DNA from: an uncultured Saprospiraceae bacterium
Lineage (GTDB): Bacteria; Bacteroidota; Bacteroidia; Chitinophagales; Saprospiraceae
Assembly (NCBI GenBank): GCA_937929835.1
Contig: CALFUU010000021.1
Location: forward strand, 1 to 64,000
Direction of reading: 5' to 3'
Length of the DNA stretch: 64,000 bases
The notes beneath the pieces were generated by a model. The model was not told the origin of the DNA, searched no databases, and worked only from the letters and a program-made list of their open reading frames with translations. The position numbers were made by a program, and so were the translations under genes. Below, piece after piece: positions 18,101 to 29,000 of this stretch; the stretch's first letter is position 1; the number at the start of each line of letters is the position of its first letter.

Positions 18101-19480
18101 ATGATGCGATTTACTATCACCATTACACTAGTATTAACGACTCTGGTGCTTCACGCTCAGACGATAAAGGGAAAGTGGACAGGCCGGATACAGTCTAGTC
18201 TGAGGCTAAATGTCACCATAGATTCTAGTCTGAAAGTCTTAGTGCCTAGTGCCAATAATCTCCCAGCGACTATCAAGGAATATAATCTCGAAGCTGACGC
18301 CATCAGTGCAAGACTTAGCCTTGATGGCACGACGACTGCAGATCTGGAACTTGTTTATGATGCATCTAACCACACACTTAATGGCATATGGACTCAAGCA
18401 CGTATCAAGCGAGCAATAACCTTAACAAAAGTGGACAGCTTTGTAACTCCTAAGAGAATACAGACGCCTACAACGCCTTATCCCTACACTGTGTCCAGCC
18501 TTAGCGTCTATCAGAGTTTGGAAGATTTTTGGTTAAGCGGGACGCTGACCACACCCTATGCTGATCCTGACTCGCTAGTCGTGATTCTAATAAGTGGTTC
18601 TGGGATGCAAAACAGGAATTCTGAATTGCTTGGACACAAACCCTTTCTCGTTTTATCTGATTATCTCACGCGACAAGGTATATCTGTCTTCCGTTATGAT
18701 GAGCGCGGGGTAGGCGAGTCATCAGGTGCTTTTTTTAACGCCACTTCTGAAGATTTTCTGAATGATGTCTTGGCTTGTGTGGATAAGTTAGATAGTCTTG
18801 GATATAGAAAAATAGGACTCATAGGACATAGTGAAGGGGGACTCATCGCCAATATGGCTTGTGCCCATGATGATAGGCTAGTGGCAATGGTTTCTTTGGC
18901 GGGTGTAGGCTTACCGGCAGATCAATTGTTGAGTATACAGAATAGAAATATCCTTCTAGAGCAAGGAGTAGCAGAGCCAGAGGTGGCAGAGTATGTTGCT
19001 TTTATAGAGAAGGCTTACGACCTCATAGATATTGAATCTCCTAAGGATTCTCTCTACGATCCCCTGAAAGAATTATGTTTTGACTTTTATGAAAGCCGCG
19101 ATTCGACTTATCAGCAAATGTATGGTCCATCCTCTTTGGGCTTTTATATGGGGATAGCGGGAGGTTATCTTTCGCCTTGGCTCAGATATTTTATCAATCA
19201 CGATCCAGGGGAGTATATTCCTCAAATAAGTTGTCCTGTCCTTGTATTGAATGGGACTATGGATATACAAGTCTCCGCTGAAGAGAATCTTACGAGTTAT
19301 GAAAAGCATTTGTTGGCCAGCCAAGCGCCTTTCTATGATGTTATCCAATTAGATTCTATCAATCATCTCTTCCAGAAAGTCGACAGTTGGAATACCAATG
19401 AGTATTATGAATCTACAGAAACCTTCAATGAGGAGGTCATGCAGTTGATAAGTGAATGGCTTATAACGTCGATGTTTTGA
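18101..19480 (+). CDS. Exported alpha/beta hydrolase (S33/esterase-like)
   Basis: 459 residues from the ATG at 18101. An in-frame TTG lies 21 bases upstream, and a second ATG follows at once. A signal peptide (ending VLTTLVLHAQ) precedes an N-terminal beta-rich domain of about 110 residues, then the hydrolase fold. Visible are the oxyanion-side LISGSGMQNRN, FRYDERGVGES, the nucleophile Ser in IGHSEGG, Asp in LNGTMDIQVS and His in DSINHLF. These proteins cleave esters or short peptides in the periplasm. The substrate is unknown. It is monocistronic. Confidence 0.85.
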   Translation: MMRFTITITLVLTTLVLHAQTIKGKWTGRIQSSLRLNVTIDSSLKVLVPSANNLPATIKEYNLEADAISARLSLDGTTTADLELVYDASNHTLNGIWTQARIKRAITLTKVDSFVTPKRIQTPTTPYPYTVSSLSVYQSLEDFWLSGTLTTPYADPDSLVVILISGSGMQNRNSELLGHKPFLVLSDYLTRQGISVFRYDERGVGESSGAFFNATSEDFLNDVLACVDKLDSLGYRKIGLIGHSEGGLIANMACAHDDRLVAMVSLAGVGLPADQLLSIQNRNILLEQGVAEPEVAEYVAFIEKAYDLIDIESPKDSLYDPLKELCFDFYESRDSTYQQMYGPSSLGFYMGIAGGYLSPWLRYFINHDPGEYIPQISCPVLVLNGTMDIQVSAEENLTSYEKHLLASQAPFYDVIQLDSINHLFQKVDSWNTNEYYESTETFNEEVMQLISEWLITSMF

Positions 19481-19974
19481 AATTCTGCCACCTGCTGAAT
19501 TAGCAATTCGTATATGCTAAATAGCTACAGATCGAAAAATACAGGTGTAGAAGTTGAGAAAGGTGATTTTAATTGAGAATCCTATAATAGTCTAAAAAAA
19601 TCAGATAATCTCAGATGAAGATTCAACAAGCTCAAGGTGCTATGCGAGACGCTTCATTTGAGTGGCGGTTCGGGTGTGTGGGTGTCTGGTATAATTTGGG
19701 TAATAGTAGGAGCTACAGCCATTAATGCAATTTACCAAAGAAATTTTATGGTGTTTTTCTTTAGCGGGATGCTCATTCATCCGTTGTCTGTTGACTTAGA
19801 AGTTTGACTCTAATTGGTATGGATTTTTTGGGATTAACTCAAGTCAACCATTTACACCTTTGGCACTATAGCTGGCGCAGTACAGTTGATTTTTTCGATT
19901 TTGACAATTCGTAGAACTAAGGACACGGCTATTTAAAAGATAATTGAAACGTGAACAAAGCGGTATAAAATGAG
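19481..19974. other. Gene-free stretch
   Basis: About 500 bases between the hydrolase gene and the terminator of the giant minus-strand gene. No convincing reading frame, repeat or RNA structure was seen. Confidence 0.5.
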
Positions 19975-20006
19975 AAGAGGCCATCCCTCTTTTGGGACAG
20001 CCTCTT
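19975..20006 (-). terminator. Rho-independent terminator of the giant HYR gene
   Basis: Read on the minus strand, AAGAGGC-TGTCCC pairs with GGGATG-GCCTCTT around a short A-rich loop, about 32 bases after the stop codon. The T tract is weak (CTCATTTTAT). Confidence 0.6.
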
Positions 20007-20037
20007 GCTCGACACTATCTATGTTGTTTTCTGATCA

Positions 20038-23000
20038 CTAATTCATAATGATCACTTTCTCTGTATCTGTACGGCCATCATTTCTCAAGATTCTGATGAT
20101 ATACATACCTCCATTGAGATCTGATACATCCGTTCTTGATCGTTCCTCTATCTCAATATTTCGCAGCTTTTGACCTGATTGGCTGTATAAGCTGATTTGC
20201 GTTACTTCAGAAACATCATTTATTTCAAGATTCATCACTTGCGATACTGGGTTAGGATAGATCCTTACTTCCAGAGGCGATGCGTCTTGAGTAGTTTCAG
20301 TTTCTATTGTCTCTAGTTCTGTTGTTGCTAGAATTTCTGTAGTCACAATTACTGGCTCTACTTCTTCTGTATGACTTGTAACAAGTGCTGTGAGTTCGAT
20401 TGGATCATTGATGACCAAGGCAGACTTGGTATCTGTGTCTTCTGGCTTCAATGTGCCATTGACAACATTGATACAGTAGTCTTCTGTCTCACCATATAGA
20501 TATGTTCCACAAGGACTCGTTGCATAACCACCTAATTTGGTTATCACTCTCATTGCACAAGTGCCATTAGGTATACCTGCTGGAATTGTAATGCCTCCAG
20601 TAATAGTCCCAGCTCCAGCGCCATAAGCGACAAACTCTAGGTTGTCCTCGAAGTCCCCATCTTGGTTGAAATCTATCCAACAAGTCCAGTACATCGTATG
20701 ACTCTTTCCGCCACCAAAACCAGGATGGAATTCTATCGGTACAAACAGTCCAGGTTCTATTTCTGTACATATCGAGCTGTAGTTTCCGTAGCCACCATCA
20801 TTACCAGAAGTATTGTTGATATCACCAAAGACACATTGGTCTATGTAACCGAAAGTAGAAATCAGGCCTGATGATGCACATGGTGCAGTATTACAAGCAC
20901 CTACTGTGATGTCGAAGCTACAAGTCTCAGTTGACCCGCAAGGATCATTAACTGTGTAGGTCACGGTGTATGTTCCCTCTGGATTAACGCTTCCTGGTGC
21001 TGGGCCTGCAGTCTGCGTGATCGTTGTACAAGGTATCTCCAAGATGTACTCAAGTGAGTAGTGATTGTATTGATCGTTCCATTCTCCTGTGCTCAACATC
21101 TCCACATAGTCTTGACTATTATTGAAGTTGTTAGGCTGACCAGGGAACCAGTTTGTATAATCTACTGGATCTTCATTGCACCATTCATACTGTCCTTCAG
21201 CATTCACATCTGTCAGACCTATCCACGCTGATGATATAGAGAGTTGGTCCGCAATGAATTCATTTTCCTCAAAGCTGTTAACGTCCGCGAGGAAACCACC
21301 ATTCGCCTCACACACAGTCTTAGCTACTGGCCAAGTTGCCGGTGCAGTAGAGCAGTAGTAATGAGAACCATTAAAGTTACCCATATAGATAAATCCTGTG
21401 ATCGGACTACCTACAGTACATGTTGTACACGCCGTCGTATATGTCGGTGGTGTCCAATTAGCTGGCTCACCACACGCTACAGTTATATTCGATGGACAGT
21501 TATTGAATCCGGAATTACCTGCCGTACAATCCACTTGTATATCGAAGCTACATTCTGCTGCAGTGCCACAAGCATCCGTAAGCGTATAAGTGACAGTTGT
21601 TAATCCACAAGGGAAAGTGTCGCCACTATTATGTGTACTCGTCAATGTTGCAGTACCACAAGCATCTGTGATATTCGGTGCAGTCCACGTAACTGGTGTG
21701 TTGTCTCCGATAACAGTTACGTCTGCTGGACAAGCTCCGAGTGTAGGTACTACATTTTCTATAGTTATAATCTGTGTACAGCTGTCTTGATATCCTATAC
21801 CTTCTTGCAAGTCTACTAAGAATGATCTCTCTATAGTTGCCTCTCCAGTACAAGTACCTGTTGCAATTAGAGAATCTGTATGTGTCACCACGATGTCGAT
21901 ACATAGTGGGAAGGCTATGAAGGTGGCGTCTCCTGTCGTGGCTGGTGTGATATCACTTCCGATACACACTGTCACATCATCAGGACATACGGCTATAGGC
22001 GCTATGTCACAAACATCGCTACAAGAGACGATGATGTCAAAGCTGCACGTTGCTGTGTTGCCACAGTTATCTGTTGCTGTGTAAGTTACTGTAGTCGTCC
22101 CTTCGTCAAAGATATCTCCTGAGGCTACCAAGTTGCCATTTTGATCAGTAGCAACGAGTGTCGTTGTACTACAATCATCTGAAACAGTTGGTATTTCCCA
22201 AGTCGCTACCGCTGAGCAAATAGTACCTTGTCCAGTTCCTCCTCCCGGAGTACCAGAACCCGTACCAGAACCCGTACCTCCACCAGTGCCTGTCATATCA
22301 GATCCTAAGAGGATTAAGCCGATCGGACAGTTTGCAATCTCTGGAGCTGCTGTATCTACTAATTCTATTGTCTGTACACAACTGACTGTCAAGAGTGCAT
22401 CTTGAGGATCAGTTGCTGTAAATGTTCTTTCTATTACTTGTTCATTGATGCAAGGTCCTGTAGATACGACTACATCTGCAAAAGTCAATACTGGCGTAGC
22501 ACAAGCCGTTTCGCCTGCAACAACTATTGGCAGTCCTGTTACAGTTGTATCTGGTACTGTGCCATCTGGACAATCAACAAAGTTATCTGGACAAGTGATC
22601 AGTGGAGCAGCGCCACATACCTCACACTCTACAGTAACAGTAAAGCTTGCTGTACTTTGGTTGCCACAATCATCAGTCGCTGTACAAGTTACGGTCGTTG
22701 CACCTTGTCCAAAGGCTGTACCACTAGGGAAGTCGCACGTATAAGTGGCCGAACCACAATTGTCTGTAGTTGTCGGCGCTGACCAAGTCGCAATAGCCGT
22801 ACAATTAGGTCCTGAACCAGAGATCGTTAAATCCGCTGGGACATTGCTGATTGTTGGTGGCGTAGTATCTTCTAAGGTTATCGTTTGTACACAACTAGCA
22901 TTCAATCCTGAAGAAGGGTCAGTTGCTGTCCAGACTCTATCGATTTCAGTTGCCCCAGCACAAGGTCCTGTACTGTTCACTATGTCGAAGTGACTGATAG

Positions 23001-26000
23001 TTGGGTTAGCATTACAACCTGCTCCTGTATTATTTCCTACGGCCAACCCTGTGACTGAAGGCTGGGTAGAACCAGTAGGGCAGGCCACATAGTCCGCAGG
23101 ACAAGTGATTGTAGGTGTCGTATTACATCCAGCGCACAGCACGGTGATTGTAAAGCTAGCATTAGTAGAGTTTCCACAGTTATCAGTAGCGGTGTATATA
23201 GCGGTATATACCCCTTCGCTAAAGACACTACCATTTACATACTGACAGCCAGAGGATAAAATAGTACAGTTATCTGTTGCTGTTGGCTCTAACCAAGTTA
23301 CTGGAACATTACAGCCAGCAGCGACTCCAGTTACTGTAATGTCAGCTGGGACATTGGTCAATACTGGTGGGGTGTTATCGATAAGCGAGATAGTCTGTAC
23401 ACAAGTAGAATTGAGTCCAGAGTTGATATCTGTCGCCGTCCACGTTCTGCTTATTGTTTGGGCTCCAGCGCAGTTTCCTGTAGCAATCACTTGATCACTG
23501 TAAGTAACTGTCGGTGTTGCGCTACAGTTGGCTCCATTGTTATAGGCCGTTGCATATCCTGTTAGCGTAGGAGATGTACTAGCTGCTGGGCAAGCTGTGT
23601 AGTTTGGTGGACAAGCGACAACCGGTGGTGTATTACAACCTATACATTGTACCGTAACAATAAATGTAGAAGATGATTGATTGCCACAAGCATCTGTCGC
23701 TGTGTAAGTTACTGTCGTCTGACCTTGATTAAATATTGACCCTACAGAATAACTAGATGTCAATGTTACGGAACTACAGTTATCAAAAGCGGTAGGCGCA
23801 CTCCAGGTTACGGGAACCTGACAATTGGATCCTGTGCCTGTGACTATAATATTGTTAGGCATATTTGATATTGTCGGCGGAGTATTATCTCCCAGTGAGA
23901 TCACTTGGACACAACTATTTGTCAATCCTGAAGAAGGATCAGTTGCTGTCCACGTTCTTTCTATTTCCTTAGAGCCAAAGCAAGGACCTGTACTGACGAT
24001 AAGGTCAGTGAAATTGAGATTCGGGGTGCTGCTACAGTTAGCTCCTGTATTGGAAGCCCAAGCAAAACCTGTAACCGATGGACTACTAACTGTGTTAGCA
24101 CACGCTACATAGTTGGTAGGACAATTGATTGTCGGTGCAGTGTTACAACCAGCACATTGTACAGTTACTGTAAATGAACCGATAGCTGTATTGCCACAAG
24201 CATCTGTAGCGGTATAGGTTACTGTAGTTGTGCCTTCTGCAAATGCATATCCACTAGGATAGCTAGATGTCATCGTCGGTGTACCACAATTATCACTTGC
24301 AGTAGGTATGGTCCAGTTGGCTATTACTTGACATCCTGATCCATTGCCAGCTAGTGTTAGGTTGGCAGGTAGATTATGTATGACAGGATTGACATTGTCT
24401 CCTAGAGTAATCGTCTGGACACAACTTGTAGTTAAGTTACTATTTGTATCATAGGCAACCCACGTTCTTTCTGTCACTGAAGCTCCTGCACATGGGCCAG
24501 ACGTAATCTGATTATCTGTAAAAGTTATAGATGGCATTCCAGAACAATTAGCTCCTGGTGCACCTGTTGCTACACCTGCGAAAGAAGGACTCGTATTGGA
24601 ACCTACACAAGCTGTATAATTAGCAGGACACGTCACTGATGGAGGTGCTGTACATTCTTCACAGTTTACCGTAACAGTAAATGAGGTCGTAGCAGAGTTT
24701 CCACAAAGGTCGAATGCAGTGTAAGTAACTGTTGTCGTGCCTTCTGAGAAGCTAGAACCATTTGTGCTGCTAGAAGTAACAAAATCAATACCGCAATTAT
24801 CGCTAGCTACTGGTGCATTCCAAGTGACTGGAACTTGACATCCTGTACCGATTCCAGTTACAATAATATTTCCTGGCACACTTGAGAATACAGGTAAGCT
24901 GTTGTCTTCGAGTGTAATGGTCTGTGTGCAATTTGCTGCAAGATTATTAGTCGGATCAGTAGCCATCCACAATCTTTGGATAACTTGTCCTCCAGCACAA
25001 GGGCCTGTAGAGACAATGTTATCTACGTGAGAGATAAATGGTGCACCACTACAATTTGGTCCTGATATGGCTCCAGTGGCTGTGCCTGCATTGATAGGTG
25101 CTATGTTACCATTGATGCAAGTCGTATAGCTTGCGGGACAGTTTATAGTTGGTGGAGTATTACAACCTTCACATTGTACAGTAATGGTGAATGAAGCTGT
25201 TGCAATATTGCCACAGTTATCAACTGCTGTATAGACAATTGTCGTCGTACCAGAAGAGAAAGTAATTCCACTTCCTATATTACTACTCAATGAAGCCAGG
25301 CCACAATCGTCTGTGGCAGTAGGCTCAGCCCAAGACACAGGTTCTTGACAACCAAAGCCAGAACCTGTCACCACAATATTATTCGGAATATTAGAAATAA
25401 CTGGAAGAGAATTATCCTCTAAGGTAATTAGTTGTACACAACTACTTTGCAATTTATTATCTGGATCAGTAGTGATCCACGTTCTTTCTATGACTTGTGC
25501 ACCTGCACAAGATCCAGTATGCACAACGACATCAGAGAAAGTTGTGTATGGAGTCCCTGAACAGTTGTCACCGTTTATAATACCAAAGGCAAAACCTGTC
25601 TCTAGAAAACTAGGTACCGTGCCATCAGCACAAGCTGTATAGTTTTCTGGACAAGAAATTGACGGTGGTGTTGTACAAGTTGTATTGATACAGTTTACAG
25701 TTACCGTAAATGATCCAGTAGCCACTTGACCGCAATTGTCTATTGCCGTATAAGTCACCGTCGTTGTTCCTTGGTCAAAGGTAGCTCCGGATGCAAAGTT
25801 GGATGTTAGAGAAGCTATGCCACAATCATCTGTTGCTGCAGGAGCTGTCCAGGTTGCCACAGCTTGACAGTTACTACCAGAAACTTCTAAGTTGATATTA
25901 CTTGGTAGATTATTGATTACAGGAATTGCATTATCCTGTAAGGTAATGGTCTGTATACACGAAGCAGATAAGTTGGCATTGTTCGGATCGTTGGCAATCC

Positions 26001-29000
26001 AAGTTCTATTGTATGTGCCCGCTCCAGTACACGTACTACTTCCATTGACCAATAAGTCAGAGAAAGTTAGTAGAGGCGTGCTACAGTTAGCATCACCAGG
26101 CATTGCAATGGCCAGACCTGTTATAGATGGATCTATTGCACCAGCTCCAGGACAAGCACTATAGTTGGCTGGACAAGAAATCGTTGGTGGCACAGAGCAC
26201 GTTGCGGCTACGCATTGTACAGTTACGGTAAATGACACTGTAGTCGTATTGTTACAATTATCCGTTGCTGTATAAGTTATCGTCGTCGTACCTTGAGGTA
26301 ATATATCTCCAGAATTAAAATTAGATACTACTGTATTGATACCGCAGTCGTCAGTCGCTGTAGGTGCTTCCCAAGTTGCAGCAGCAGTACAATTAGTTCC
26401 TGTTCCATTAAGTGTAAGATTGCCTGGTACATTTGAAAATACAGGCGCATTATTGTCTCCTAGTTCTATCACTTGTATACAAGTAGATATCTGTGCCGAG
26501 GTCAAATCAAAAGCTGTCCACGTTCTTTCAACTGTGTATGCACCATTGCAAGAACCGAATCCAGTAATCATATCACTGTAGAATACAAAGGGTGCACCGC
26601 AACCAGTTGCTCCTGGTGCAGAACTCGCAACACCTGAGACAGATGGAGAAGGTATCGATCCTCCTGCGCAACTGGCAAAGCTGTTAGGACAACTGATGAT
26701 AGGCGGCGTATTACATCCTTCAGCACAGAGTACTGTTACGTTAAAGCTGGCATTGGTGGTGTTGCCACACGCATCTGTTGCCGTATAAGTCACGCTCGTC
26801 GTTCCTTCAGAAAAATTATCTCCTGACTGTGCACTTGATGTAAGACTAGCTACGCCGCAACCATCTGTCGCTACAGGTTCCGTCCATTTTACCAAGACAT
26901 TGCAATTGTTTCCTGAGCCGTGTACTGTAAGATCTGTCGGAATATTAGTTAGTGTCGGTGCCGCTCCATCATCTTGTAGTGTCAGTGTTTGGACACAACT
27001 AGAAGTTAATCCTGATCCTGCATCTGTTGCAGTCCATGTTCTTTGTATAGTCTGTTCACCAGTACAGTTTCCAGTAGAAATAACTTGATCACTAAAGCTT
27101 ACTGTAGGCGTTCCACAATTTGTATCTGTGGCTATAGCGGTAGCACTTCCTGCGACTGAGGGATCTATCGATCCAGGGCAAGCGTTATAATTCGAAGGAC
27201 AAGTAATTGCTGGAGCTGCGTTACATGCGCAGTCTACTGTGACAGTAAAGCTCACAGTAGAAGTCTGCCCACAAGCATCTGCCGCAGTATAAGTTATTGT
27301 TGTCGTTCCTTGTGCAAAGAGAGAGCCACTAGGTTGTGTAGATACTAAAGTTATCACACCACAATTATCTGTAGCTACTGGTTCTGTCCAAGTCACATTT
27401 GCAGAACAAGAAGAACCTGATCCTAGTACTGTAATATTTTGAGGCACATTGCTGATGACAGGTGCCACAGTGTCATTTAGATTTATCGTTTGTACACAGC
27501 TACTGGTCAGTCCATTATTGTTCGGATCTGTCGCAGTCCATGTCCTTGTTATAGCCATAGCGCCTGTACAATTTCCAACAGGCGTAGCATTGACATCTGT
27601 AAAAGTTACTGCAGGTGTGCTACAGTTAGGGTCAGTTGTAGTAGCAGTTGCCACACCAGTTGTCGATGGGTCTGTATTGCCACCAAGACAAGCATTGATA
27701 TTGGCAGGACATACAATCTGTGGAACAGTGTTGCAGGCACAACCTACTGTCACTGTAAAGCTTACTGCAGTTGTATTGCCACAAGCATCAGAAGCTGTGT
27801 AAGTTACGGTCGTCGTTCCTTCAGCAAATAGAGATCCGCTAGATTGTGTAGATACTAGTGTCGCCACACCACAATTGTCAGTCGCTGATGGTTCTGACCA
27901 AGTCACCGTTGCAGAGCATCCTGATCCATTGCCGAGCACATTTATATTTTGAGGAACATTGGTGATGACGGGTGCAGAGGTGTCGTTGACATTAATTGTC
28001 TGTACACAACTGGTCAATAAACTATTGTTATTGGTTACGGTAGCGGACCACGTTCTCGTGATGATAGTCGCTCCTGTGCAACTTCCTGCGGGTGTAGACA
28101 CGACATCTGTAAAATTGATGGCCGGTGTACCACACGATGGATCTCCAGCGACAGCAGTTGCTAATCCAGTAAATGAAGGTGTCGTATTACTGCCGAGGCA
28201 CAAGTCCACATTTGCAGGACAAGTGATCACTGGTGGTGTACTGCAGATACAAGTCACTGTAACATTAAAAGCAAAAGTTGCCACATTGCCACAGTCATCC
28301 ACGGCTGTATAAGTGACTACTGTCATCCCTTCTGGAAATGAAGTTCCACTGGTATGTGTAGAGGTAACCGTTACGTTACAGTTGTCATTGACCGTTGGCT
28401 CTATCCAAGTTGCTATTGCGGTACAACTACTTCCTGTAGCGGATAACTGTATGGCACCAGGACCATTTGTGATTAGAGGATTACTTGTATCCGTAGAGGT
28501 AATCTGTTGTGTACAAGCAGCTGAGCCAGTTGGCACTGTTGCGTTCCAAGTTCTTTGTATGACAAATGCTCCTGTACAAGGACCAGTAGATATGGTTGCA
28601 TCTGTAAAGGTTACCGTCGGTGCAGGACAAGTACTACTTGCCATTGTCGCCGCTGCGGTACCAGTTGTCGCTGGACTAAAATCACCTCCTGGGCAAACGG
28701 TAGCCGCCTGCGGGCAGGTAATATTTGGTGCGGTACAACAACTTCCTGTGACTGTCACACTAAATGCGCAAGTGCGCTCATTTCCACATTGATCAGAGGC
28801 AGTATAGACAACTGGCGTTGTGCCACTTGTAAATGTAGCACCACTAAAATGTGTCGTTATAAAAAATTGAATGCCGCAATCGTCTTCGGCTGTAGGGACT
28901 GTCCAGATAGCGGTGCTGTCACAACTTACAGACAGGTCAAGGGTCAAGTCACTAGGACAGTTGATTATCGTAGGTGCTACATTGTCCTCTAAGAAAAGTG

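Noticed and set aside
27449-28992. Plus-strand Val/Thr-rich frames across the HYR repeats
   Set aside because: They recur in the same phase in every repeat unit, as expected from shadows of a repeated gene.
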